DNA of 26,191 bases, taken from the NCBI GenBank assembly GCA_937876395.1, contig CALEIM010000073.1, positions 1 to 26,191 on the forward strand, in the 5' to 3' direction. Position 1 is the stretch's first letter. Each line of letters opens with the position of its first letter. Source of the stretch: an uncultured Wenzhouxiangella sp. (lineage in GTDB: Bacteria > Pseudomonadota > Gammaproteobacteria > Xanthomonadales > Wenzhouxiangellaceae). The notes under the pieces were generated by a model. That model did no database searches, had not been told where the DNA came from, and saw nothing but the letters and a program-made list of their open reading frames with translations. A program made the translations under genes and the position numbers. Below, in pieces: positions 8,074 through 15,840 of the stretch.

Positions 8074-9084
8074 CTACCATGGCGCGGTGGCTGGCCAACA
8101 TTTCATATTTCCTTCCGAGGTCATTCGACAATCCACGGGTATTCCGCCACCACCCGGACCCGTTACGGGAATACCAAGGCTTCTGGCACGGTCAAGGAAG
8201 GCGCGCAAGTTGTTTTCTCCGGGCGAGTTGCCGCTGAAATGGTAGCCCAAACCCGGAACCAGATCATCGGCCGTAACAGGAATTGGGTTTGCGTCAGAAT
8301 CCTCAAAGGTGTCGAAATCAGCCTCCCAGCGGTCGTAAGCTGCATTAACAACCCAAACTCCACGCGAGCCATCGGAAAACTCGACGACCAGCACCACTTC
8401 GGTGTTGAATGGGGTGTTGAGCAGGTTGTTGGCCAGCACCAGGGCCTTTCCGAGGAAGCTGGTCGCCGGCTCCTGCTGTGCCCACCACTGCCCGATCGCC
8501 ACACCAGCAGACTGGTTTCCGACCATGTCATAGGCGCTTTCATACATGCTGGCCGGCAGATCAACCGGTTGAATAACGGGCGCGGCCGTGCCACCCCGAA
8601 TCTTCGGCGCGCTTCGAACAACGATCATGCCCCGGGAAGACTGCTGACACTCCTGTAAGATTTGACCGCCATTCGGAAGCACCAGATCACGAACAAACTG
8701 CATGCCTCCTGACACGTAGTCCCACTGGCCAGGCGTCCATGCAATCGGCACGACCTGGCCCACCCTGGCCATTGACGGTTCACCCACAGCCCCGGCCGAG
8801 CGTGGTATCTGCCCATCACCCTGAGCGTGGACCCGATACCGCTCGGCCTCCAGCCCGGCAAGGTCAAACACCCAGACTTCATTTCCGTGCGACAGCTTCA
8901 TTTGCATCGCTGTTTCCAGCGCACACAGTTGACGCTCGCCACTGTCGCAGTCCTGGCATACGCTGCCGTAGTTGGCAGCAAAAGCCGGGACCGATGCCGT
9001 CAGGGCGAATAGCAGCACCAGCAGATACCCGGCCTTGCCAATCGCCGGCCTGATGAAAGAGATTGAGGGATTCCCGTGAGTCAT
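8074..9084 (-). CDS. Exported protein of unknown function
   Basis: I do not recognise this 336-residue protein. It has an N-terminal signal peptide with a somewhat long n-region: hydrophobic core GYLLVLLFALTASV and a likely cleavage after VPAFA (residue 36). The mature start has a cysteine cluster (Cys43, Cys46, Cys54), and two more cysteines lie near the C-terminus (about 319 and 329), so disulfides are likely after export. There are no transmembrane segments beyond the signal and no catalytic motif. The middle is mixed and looks beta-rich (VVLVVEFSDGSRGVWVV). A Gly/Pro stretch GPGGGG precedes the end. By eye the gene is less GC-rich than its neighbours. It is a single gene between lgt and a divergent DUF255 gene, so context gives no function. 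Confidence 0.75.
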   Translation of the reverse strand: MTHGNPSISFIRPAIGKAGYLLVLLFALTASVPAFAANYGSVCQDCDSGERQLCALETAMQMKLSHGNEVWVFDLAGLEAERYRVHAQGDGQIPRSAGAVGEPSMARVGQVVPIAWTPGQWDYVSGGMQFVRDLVLPNGGQILQECQQSSRGMIVVRSAPKIRGGTAAPVIQPVDLPASMYESAYDMVGNQSAGVAIGQWWAQQEPATSFLGKALVLANNLLNTPFNTEVVLVVEFSDGSRGVWVVNAAYDRWEADFDTFEDSDANPIPVTADDLVPGLGYHFSGNSPGENNLRAFLDRARSLGIPVTGPGGGGIPVDCRMTSEGNMKCWPATAPW

Positions 9085-9097
9085 GCAACTACTTACA

Positions 9098-9174
9098 CTT
9101 GTTTATTAATGACTTACGAGGGTAGCAAGCCTTTGCTGACACCGTCAAACCCACCTCCAATAGGCTTGTTTATT
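9098..9174. repeat. Direct and inverted short repeats in a divergent intergenic region
   Basis: Two exact copies of CTTGTTTATT lie at 9098-9107 and 9165-9174, 67 bases apart. An inverted pair CAAGCCT (9126-9132) and AGGCTTG (9162-9168) overlaps the second copy. The surrounding 9085-9240 interval is AT-richer than the genes around it and separates the exported protein (-) from the DUF255 gene (+). TTGACC at 9173-9178 could be a plus-strand -35, but no good -10 follows. On the minus strand TTGACG (9143-9148) and TACCCT (9119-9124) have an 18-base spacer and could be a weak promoter for the exported protein. An operator role is an inference only. Confidence 0.35.
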
Positions 9175-9240
9175 GACCAAGGCTCGGTGCACTTTCAGAG
9201 CCTGTTACAGTGAGCGGATCATCCCTTGCGATTGGTTTTG

Positions 9241-11289
9241 ATGAACACAGTGCAACTGAGCAACCGCCTGGCCGAAGCCATCAGCCCCTATCTGCTGCAG
9301 CACGCCGACAATCCGGTCGTCTGGCAGCCTTGGGATCGCGAGGCGCTGGCGGCGGCCCGTGCGCTGGATCGGCCTATTCTGCTTTCGATTGGCTACTCGG
9401 CCTGTCACTGGTGCCATGTCATGGCGCATGAGAGCTTCGAAAGTGAGGCCATTGCCGAGCGCATGAACGCGTATTTCGTCAATATCAAGGTTGATCGCGA
9501 GGAGCGCCCGGATCTGGACCGCATTTATCAGCTCGCCCACCAGCTTCTCAACGGTCGGGGCGGCGGCTGGCCACTGACCGTGTTTCTTGATCCACTCAGT
9601 CAGGCGCCATTTTTCACCGGCACCTATTTCCCGCCCGAAGCGCGTCAAGGCATGATCGGCTTTGGTGATCTTCTGGAGCGCATTCATCGGGTCTGGACTG
9701 ATCGTCGTGACGAGCTCAGAAACCAGCATCTGCAGGTTCACGAAGCGCTGCAAGCCATTTCCCGTCCGGCACCCGGCGGAGCGGGCGATCTGGCCGCCGC
9801 CCGTGAAACCCTGCTGGCTGAGGCCGGCGCCCGCTTTGATCAGGAAAACGGCGGCTTCGGCAGCGGGCCGAAATTCCCGCAGGCCCCGCTGCTGGCTACA
9901 CTGATGGATCTGGATGATGAGTCCGCTGCCCAGATCGTCGGCGACACGCTTGATGCCATGGCCAGCCTGGGTCTGCACGATCATCTCGGCGGCGGCTTTT
10001 TTCGCTACTGCGTGGATGCGGTCTGGGAGATTCCGCATTTCGAGAAGATGCTCAGCGACAATGCCTTGTTGCTCGGCCTGTATGCGCGCGCGGCGCGGCG
10101 CTGGAAGCGCGATGATTTTGTCGACGTCTGTGAACGCCTGGTTGAATGGCTGGAGCGCGAGATGCTGCTCGCCAACGGCGGTTTTGCCACCAGCCTGGAC
10201 GCGGACAGCGAGGACGGCGAAGGTGCGTTCTATGTGTGGACCGCGCATCAGGTTGCCGAACATTTGAGCGGCTCCGACTACGCGCTGTTTGCAGCGCGCT
10301 TCGGCCTCGACGGCCCGGCCAATTTTGCCAGCAATCGCTGGCATCTGCTGCTGGCCCGGTCAAGCGCTGAGCTGGTTGAGCCGGATATGGACCGGGAAAG
10401 CGTGGCCCGGCGTTTGGCCAAAGCACGCAGCCGCCTGCTCGCAGCACGCCAAAAGCGCCCCGCGCCAGGCCGGGATGACAAGATGTTGGCTGACTGGAAC
10501 GGCCTGATGATTGAAAGCCTGGCCGAGGCCGGGCGACTGCTCAATCGCCCCGAGTGGCTTGAACGGGCCGCCTCGGCGTTTCAGGCGGTTGCGATCAACC
10601 TGTTTGGCCAGGAGCCGCCACGCGCCGTCTGGCGCGCCGGGCGCAGCGCCCACAACGCGCTGCTGGATGATCATGCCGCGATGCTGCTGGCCGCGCTCGA
10701 ACTGCTGCGCTGGCGCTTCGATATGGCCTGGTTCAACCTGGCTCGGCGTATCGGACGTCGGATTATCGAGCAGTTTGCCGACCCGGTCACCGGCGGTCTG
10801 TATCTGACCCCCCATGATCACGAGTCGCTGCTGACCCGACCGCTGGCGCACGCCGATGAGGCCACCCCGTCCGGTGCCGCTCAGGCCGTGCTGGGTCTGG
10901 CCCGCCTGGGCGAGCTGTGCGGCGATGCAACGCTGCTGGAAGCGGCACGAAAGGCCGTTCAGGCAGCCGCCGGCGACATCGAACGCTCGGCCATCGGCCA
11001 CGCCGGACTGCTGCGCGCGTGGCAGGCGCTTGAAGAGCCCGCAGTGCAGATTGTGCTGGCCGGCCCGGACGAAGCGGTGCAGCGCTGGCATCAGGAGCTC
11101 GCACCCGATCCCGACTGCCGGGTCTATCAATTGCCGCCCGGACTGGATACCAACGAGCTGCCAGGCACCCTGGCCGCGCTGGCCGGCAGTCAGACCGCCG
11201 TCGGTCAGCTCTGTCTGGGGCAGCGCTGCCTTCTGCCGGCAAAGCAGCTGGACGATCTTCGCGTCCAACTGGATGAATCCCGGCGCTGA
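9241..11289 (+). CDS. DUF255 thioredoxin-fold protein, YyaL/SPATA20 family
   Basis: A conserved protein of poorly defined role with an N-terminal thioredoxin-like domain and a large helical C-terminal barrel. The start NRLAEAISPYLLQHADNPVVW and the redox-like motif SACHWCHVM (Cys55, Cys58) are hallmarks, followed by VDREERPDLD and GGWPLTVFLDP. The C-terminal part (about 180 onward) resembles an alpha/alpha barrel as in six-hairpin glycosidases, with FEKMLSDNALLL, LDADSEDGEGAFYVW and HNALLDDHAAMLLAALEL. The length of 682 residues is normal. The ATG at 9241 is preferred over an upstream TTG at 9226, which would add five residues. No signal peptide is seen, so it is probably cytoplasmic. Catalytic activity is not established for the family as far as I know. 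Confidence 0.9.
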   Translation: MNTVQLSNRLAEAISPYLLQHADNPVVWQPWDREALAAARALDRPILLSIGYSACHWCHVMAHESFESEAIAERMNAYFVNIKVDREERPDLDRIYQLAHQLLNGRGGGWPLTVFLDPLSQAPFFTGTYFPPEARQGMIGFGDLLERIHRVWTDRRDELRNQHLQVHEALQAISRPAPGGAGDLAAARETLLAEAGARFDQENGGFGSGPKFPQAPLLATLMDLDDESAAQIVGDTLDAMASLGLHDHLGGGFFRYCVDAVWEIPHFEKMLSDNALLLGLYARAARRWKRDDFVDVCERLVEWLEREMLLANGGFATSLDADSEDGEGAFYVWTAHQVAEHLSGSDYALFAARFGLDGPANFASNRWHLLLARSSAELVEPDMDRESVARRLAKARSRLLAARQKRPAPGRDDKMLADWNGLMIESLAEAGRLLNRPEWLERAASAFQAVAINLFGQEPPRAVWRAGRSAHNALLDDHAAMLLAALELLRWRFDMAWFNLARRIGRRIIEQFADPVTGGLYLTPHDHESLLTRPLAHADEATPSGAAQAVLGLARLGELCGDATLLEAARKAVQAAAGDIERSAIGHAGLLRAWQALEEPAVQIVLAGPDEAVQRWHQELAPDPDCRVYQLPPGLDTNELPGTLAALAGSQTAVGQLCLGQRCLLPAKQLDDLRVQLDESRR

Positions 11290-11315
11290 ACGATTGCGCG
11301 TAAAATTGGCGGCCC

Positions 11316-13145
11316 ATGAGCCTCGCCTTCCCTAATTATCACGCCCTGGGTGTGCTGCTGCTGATGCTGCTGGCGCTGGGGCTGTTTTCGCGTAATCGCA
11401 TAGCGATCCAGACCAGCTCCCTGGGCGTTCTCGCCGTGCTGACCTTGGCTTTTCAGCTATTCCCCTACGTCGGACCCGACGGCACCCGGCTGAGCTCGAC
11501 CGATTTTTTTGCCGGCTTTGGTCACCAGGCGCTGATTGCCATTTGCGCGCTGATGATCCTCGGCCAGGGCCTGATTCGCTCCGGCGCGCTGGAACCGGTT
11601 GGCCGCCTGCTGGCGACGACCTGGCGCAAATCGCCGGCTCTGTCGATGCTCGCCACCCTGGTCATTTGCGCCGTGCTCAGCGCATTCATCAACAACACCT
11701 CACTGGTCGTGATGCTGCTGCCGATTCTGATTGGCGTGGCGCTCAGGACCGGCCAGCCGCCGTCGAGCATGCTGCTGCCGGTCGGTCTGATCAGCATCGT
11801 CGGCGGGATGGCGACCACGATCGGCACCTCGACCAATCTGCTGGTTGTCACCGTGGCCGCCGACATGGGCGTGGCGCCGTTCGGGATGTTTGACTTCCTC
11901 CTGCCAGCCGCGCTTGCCGGGGCCGCGGCCGTGCTCTATTTGTGGCTGGTTGCGCCGCGCCTGATTCCGCAACGCCAGGCGCCGATGCAGTCCAGCGTCA
12001 AGCGGCTCTACACGGCGCAGATCCGCCTGGGAAAATCGGCCTCGGTGCTGGGTTCGACCCTGGCCGAAGCGATCGAGCGCTGCAACGGCAACCTCAAGGT
12101 CGAAAAGATTCAGCGCGGACCCGGCGTATTCGTCACCCCGCTACCCGATGTCACCCTCAATCCCGGCGACCGCATTACCACCACCGACACCCGCGACAAC
12201 CTGCGCGAGTTCGCCCGCTTGCTCGGCGGTCGGCTGTTTTCCGGCGATGTCGAGGTCAATGACGATCATCCCCTGGGGCCGGGCGATCAGAAAATCGCCG
12301 AGGTGGCAGTGACTCCGCAGTCACGGCTGGCGGGCACACGCATCGGTGATGCCCGCCTGCTGTCGCGCTACGGGCTGCGCCTTCTCGCCCTGCATCGCTT
12401 CAACCGCGAAGAGCAGACCCGCTCGACCGGCCTGGACAATACCGTGCTGCGCTCGGGTGACGTGCTGTTGGTCCAGTCATCCAGCTCAGGCCTCAACAAG
12501 GTCAAGAAGGGCGGTGACTTGCTGGTGCTCGACGGCTCGATCAGTCTGCCCAAGACTTCCAAGGCGCCGCTGGCTTTGGCAATCATGGTCGGCGTCGTGC
12601 TGGTGACCGCTCTGGACTGGCTGCCGATTGTCATCAGCGCGGTCTGCGGCGTGCTGTTGATGCTGCTCACCCGCTGCCTGAACTGGAAGGAAGCCATGAG
12701 CGCCCTGTCCGTCCAGCTTGTGATGGTGATCGTCACCTCGCTGGCTCTGGGTGTTGCCCTGATGCGCACCGGCGGTGCAGACTGGCTGGCTCAGGCCATC
12801 CTGGCGGCCAGTTTCGGCATCCCGTCCTGGGCAATTCTGGCCCTGTTGATGCTGGCTATCGCGGCCTTGACCAACGTGGTGTCGAATAATGCCACGGCGG
12901 TCATTGGGACGCCGATCGCGATCAGCCTGGCCCAGCAGCTCATGTTGCCGGCCGAGCCCTTCGTGCTCGCCGTTCTATTCGGCTCCAATCTGTGTTTTGC
13001 CACGCCCCTGGCTCACCAGAGCAACCTGCTGGTCATGAATGCCGGTGGCTACAAGTTCAATGATTTCGTGCGTGTCGGCCTGCCGCTGCTGCTGCTGTTG
13101 TGGGTCATTCTGACTTTGACACTGAGCCATGCCTATCAGATTTAG
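11316..13145 (+). CDS. SLC13-type permease with TrkA-C-like domains (first copy)
   Basis: Inner-membrane permease of the SLC13/DASS superfamily, whose members carry dicarboxylates, sulfate or related anions, usually with sodium. The two symmetry-related ion/substrate loops are clear: SAFINNTSLVVMLLP (122-136) with GTSTNLL (170-176), and in the C-terminal half VVSNNATAVIGTP. Between the halves, about residues 233-405, are two soluble TrkA-C/RCK-C-like domains (each ending near LNPGDRI or LRSGDVLLV), which probably regulate transport. The length of 609 residues fits this two-RCK_C subgroup. The 3' end overlaps the BtuF-like gene by 17 bases. Substrate cannot be read from the sequence. Confidence 0.88.
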   Translation: MSLAFPNYHALGVLLLMLLALGLFSRNRIAIQTSSLGVLAVLTLAFQLFPYVGPDGTRLSSTDFFAGFGHQALIAICALMILGQGLIRSGALEPVGRLLATTWRKSPALSMLATLVICAVLSAFINNTSLVVMLLPILIGVALRTGQPPSSMLLPVGLISIVGGMATTIGTSTNLLVVTVAADMGVAPFGMFDFLLPAALAGAAAVLYLWLVAPRLIPQRQAPMQSSVKRLYTAQIRLGKSASVLGSTLAEAIERCNGNLKVEKIQRGPGVFVTPLPDVTLNPGDRITTTDTRDNLREFARLLGGRLFSGDVEVNDDHPLGPGDQKIAEVAVTPQSRLAGTRIGDARLLSRYGLRLLALHRFNREEQTRSTGLDNTVLRSGDVLLVQSSSSGLNKVKKGGDLLVLDGSISLPKTSKAPLALAIMVGVVLVTALDWLPIVISAVCGVLLMLLTRCLNWKEAMSALSVQLVMVIVTSLALGVALMRTGGADWLAQAILAASFGIPSWAILALLMLAIAALTNVVSNNATAVIGTPIAISLAQQLMLPAEPFVLAVLFGSNLCFATPLAHQSNLLVMNAGGYKFNDFVRVGLPLLLLLWVILTLTLSHAYQI

Positions 13146-13986
13146 CGCTTTGCTCGCTGGCCTGGCACTGCTGATTACCGGCCCGGCACTGGCCGAAGCG
13201 CCGCTCAAGGTCATCAGCCTGGCGCCCCATCTGACCGAGCTGGCGTATACGGCCGGCAGCGGTGAAACTTTGGTTGGCGTGGTCGAATGGAGCCATTGGC
13301 CACCCCAGGCCCGAGACCTGCCGCGCATTGGCAACGCCTATCGCTTTGATCTTGAGGTCATTTTAGGACTTGATCCGGATCTGGCCCTGTTCTGGCAAAG
13401 CGGCACGCCCGAAGCGCTGGCCGACCGCCTGGAGGCATTGGGCATCGAGGTGCTGCGAATTGAAACGCAAAGCCTGGAACAGATCGGCCTGGCGCTGGAA
13501 CAGATCGGTCGACGTCTGGGCTCACCGGAATCAGCCAACGCTGCGGCCGACACCTATCGCGAACGGCTGGCGGCCATTCGCTCAAAGCGTACGGATGCGG
13601 TCGACATCAGCATCTTCTACCAGGTCGCCGCCAGCCCGCTCTACACCCTCGGTGGACGCCACGTCATCACCGAAGTGTTTGCCGCCTGCGGCGCGCGCAA
13701 TCTGTTTGGTGATCTGAATACCGAGGCGGCCGCCATCGACCGGGAAGCGGTCATCGTCGGTCAGCCCGACCTGATTCTGGTTGCCAACGACCAGGCCGGG
13801 GAAGACCCGCTCGCGGTCTGGCGTTCAACGCAGATGGTCCGACTGGGTCAGACCCGGGTCGAAAGCGTCGATCCGGTGCTCCTGATTCAGCCCACGCCGC
13901 GCATTGTCGAGGGCATCGAACGTGTGTGCGCACTGGTTGACGAGGTGGCCACCGTCAAGGCACCAAAGGCCAGAACAGGGGAATGA
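13129..13986 (+). CDS. BtuF-like periplasmic substrate-binding protein (cobalamin/iron-siderophore class)
   Basis: Cluster-III periplasmic binding protein with a signal peptide of about 22 residues (LLAGLALLITGPALA). The mature part matches BtuF organisation: RVISLAPHLTEL-like start (VISLAPHLTELAYTAG), VGVVEWSHWPPQA aligning with the BtuF SYSDYPPQA segment, LPRIGNAYRFDLEVILGLDPDL, and the C-lobe TLGGRHVITEVFAACGARNLF. The length of 285 residues is slightly longer than E. coli BtuF (266). Vitamin B12 is the most likely ligand, but haem or siderophore binding proteins share this architecture. No BtuC or BtuD gene is in the window. It starts inside the upstream permease gene, and its last 32 bases overlap the convergent second permease gene. 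Confidence 0.83.
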   Translation: MPIRFSALLAGLALLITGPALAEAPLKVISLAPHLTELAYTAGSGETLVGVVEWSHWPPQARDLPRIGNAYRFDLEVILGLDPDLALFWQSGTPEALADRLEALGIEVLRIETQSLEQIGLALEQIGRRLGSPESANAAADTYRERLAAIRSKRTDAVDISIFYQVAASPLYTLGGRHVITEVFAACGARNLFGDLNTEAAAIDREAVIVGQPDLILVANDQAGEDPLAVWRSTQMVRLGQTRVESVDPVLLIQPTPRIVEGIERVCALVDEVATVKAPKARTGE

Positions 13987-15739
13987 CGATCACTGCAGTG
14001 ATCCACATCAGAATATTCATCGGCATGCCGATGCGGACAAAGTCCATGAACCGATAGCCGCAAGCCTGGTAGACCAGCATATTGGTCTGATAACCAATTG
14101 GCGTGGCAAAGCTGGCGCTGCCGGCAAACATGACCGCCACCACGAACGGTCGCGGGTCATAACCCAGCGACAGCGCCAGCCCAAAGGCGATGGGGGTCAG
14201 CAAAACGACGGTGGCGTTGTTGCTCATGGCTTCGGTCAGTATGGAGGTGATCAGATAGATCAGGGCCAGCATGCCCAACGGCCCAAGCGGCTCGCCCATA
14301 GCGGCGATGCGGCTGGATACCAGAGCTGCCGCACCGCTGGACTGCATCGCACCGCCAATCGCCAGCATGCCGAAAATCAAAATCATCAGCGACCAGTCGA
14401 CCGAGCGATAGGCTTCGCGCGAGTTCAGACAGCCGGTTGCGATGACAACAACGCAGGCAATAATGGCCAGAATGACGATGGGCATGACATTGAACGCTGC
14501 CAACAGCATGACCAGGGCCATTGCGCCGACCGCGATCCAGGCCTTGTTGCGCCGAAAGGCCTGAATGCTTGGCAGGCTCAGGCCGGTAAACTCGCGCGCC
14601 CGATAACCGCGTTCAATCCCGCGCGCCAGGCCGCCAAGCAGCAGGGTGTCTCCGGCCTGCAGGTGGAGGGTGCCAAAGCGGCCAGCCTTGATCTTGCGCG
14701 GTCGGTGAATGGCGACGACTTCGACCCCGAGGCGCTCTCTGAGGCCAAGTTCGTCAATGGCCTGATTCAGCAGCGAAGAATCCGAACCGATGATGACCTC
14801 GACCATTTCGAGATTTTCCTCGTCGCCCCCGGCAATTGCAGGCTGACGATCGCGAGTGTTGAGCTCCTTCATCTGCGACAGGCTGGCCAGCTCATCGAGC
14901 GTGGTTTCGAGCACGATGCGATCGCCGGGCCGCAGTATCAATTTATCCGGCGCCTCCCGGAGCGGGAAATCGTTGCGATTGACGGCAACGACGGTGTTCT
15001 TGCGGGTCCGGATCAGGCGCGTGCTGGCCAGGGTGCGGCCGTCGTAGTCGGAATCCTCCGTCACGATCAATTCAGCAACAAAGCGGCGCTCGCGCAGGGT
15101 TTCACGCAGCCGGCCCTTGTCATCACCGAGCTTGGGCAACAGCCATCTGCCGGCGGTCAGCATATAGCTCATGCCGACCAGCGCCATGATCGCGCCAGCA
15201 CCGGTGATCTCGAAAATACCGAAGCGCTCCATGCCGAGATCCTGACTGACCCCGTCGACGAGCAGGTTGGTCGAGGTGCCGATCAGGGTACAGGTGCCAC
15301 CCAGGATTGCCCCATAGGACACGGGAATCAAAAGCTGGCTGGCGAACAGACCGTTGGCCCGGCTGATGGCAAGCACGATCGGAATCATGATCACGACCAC
15401 CGGCGTGTTATTGATGAACGCACTCAAGGCCATGACCGTCACCATGGTCACCACCATGGTGCGCAGCCAGCTCGTGCCGCTCAGGCGCGCGACCAGCCGA
15501 CCCATTTCGTCGATCACCCCGGTGCGCTCAAGCGCAGCCGAAAGAATGAACATCCCGGCGACGGTGATCGGCGCCGGGTTGGAAAAGGCGGAGAGAAACT
15601 CGTTGGGCTCGAGAACACCGGTCAGCAGCAGGGCAGAAACGCCGAGCATGGCGGTGATATCCGGCGTGAAGCGCTCGCGGATGAAGCTGATAAACACCAG
15701 TATCAGCACGGCCAGCACCACCAGCACTTCAACAGTCAT
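13955..15739 (-). CDS. SLC13-type permease with TrkA-C-like domains (second copy)
   Basis: Second SLC13/DASS permease, a distant relative of the gene at 11316-13145 and not a recent duplicate. Conserved loops are SAFINNTPVVVIMIP (106-120), IGTSTNLL (153-160) and, near the C-terminus, AMSNNATVVLLTP. The central soluble region (about 210-390) has two TrkA-C-like domains, with LRPGDRIVLE and LQAGDTLLLG at the ends of the units. The length is 594 residues. GGAGA six bases before the ATG (15746-15750 on the plus strand) supports the start. The stop lies inside the BtuF-like gene on the other strand. Substrate is unknown; dicarboxylates, sulfate and other anions are all possible for this subgroup. 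Confidence 0.88.
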   Translation of the reverse strand: MTVEVLVVLAVLILVFISFIRERFTPDITAMLGVSALLLTGVLEPNEFLSAFSNPAPITVAGMFILSAALERTGVIDEMGRLVARLSGTSWLRTMVVTMVTVMALSAFINNTPVVVIMIPIVLAISRANGLFASQLLIPVSYGAILGGTCTLIGTSTNLLVDGVSQDLGMERFGIFEITGAGAIMALVGMSYMLTAGRWLLPKLGDDKGRLRETLRERRFVAELIVTEDSDYDGRTLASTRLIRTRKNTVVAVNRNDFPLREAPDKLILRPGDRIVLETTLDELASLSQMKELNTRDRQPAIAGGDEENLEMVEVIIGSDSSLLNQAIDELGLRERLGVEVVAIHRPRKIKAGRFGTLHLQAGDTLLLGGLARGIERGYRAREFTGLSLPSIQAFRRNKAWIAVGAMALVMLLAAFNVMPIVILAIIACVVVIATGCLNSREAYRSVDWSLMILIFGMLAIGGAMQSSGAAALVSSRIAAMGEPLGPLGMLALIYLITSILTEAMSNNATVVLLTPIAFGLALSLGYDPRPFVVAVMFAGSASFATPIGYQTNMLVYQACGYRFMDFVRIGMPMNILMWITAVIVIPLFWPLVP

Positions 15740-15765
15740 CGCCGGTCTCCGTCGATCGTCCGTTC

Positions 15766-15794
15766 ACAATACAGGTTGATACTAGACATCGGAA
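15766..15794 (-). promoter_or_regulatory. Candidate sigma70 promoter for the second SLC13 permease
   Basis: On the minus strand TTCCGA (15789-15794) and TATTGT (15766-15771) are separated by 17 bases, matching the -35 and -10 consensus at 3 and 4 of 6. The -10 box ends 26 bases before the ATG at 15739, with a GGAGA ribosome site between. It lies just beyond the operon-end hairpin at 15800-15827, so a fresh start of transcription here is reasonable. Confidence 0.35.
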
Positions 15795-15799
15795 GGCTC

Positions 15800-15827
15800 G
15801 CTGGCGGGTCCACCAGGACCCGCCAGC
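15800..15827 (-). terminator. Perfect 12-bp hairpin at the end of the six-gene array
   Basis: The arms GCTGGCGGGTCC (15800-15811) and GGACCCGCCAGC (15816-15827) pair perfectly around the loop ACCA. It begins 13 bases beyond the RND gene stop (15841). On the minus strand it is followed by GAGCCTTCC and not by a T-run, so it is not a textbook intrinsic terminator. It may act as a U-poor terminator, or as a 3' end barrier that protects the long transcript from exonucleases. Confidence 0.6.
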
Positions 15828-15840
15828 GGTTTCAGTGCGA

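Noticed and set aside
9205..10344. 379-residue minus-strand open frame opposite the DUF255 gene
   Set aside because: No domain, and it overlaps a full-length conserved protein on the plus strand.
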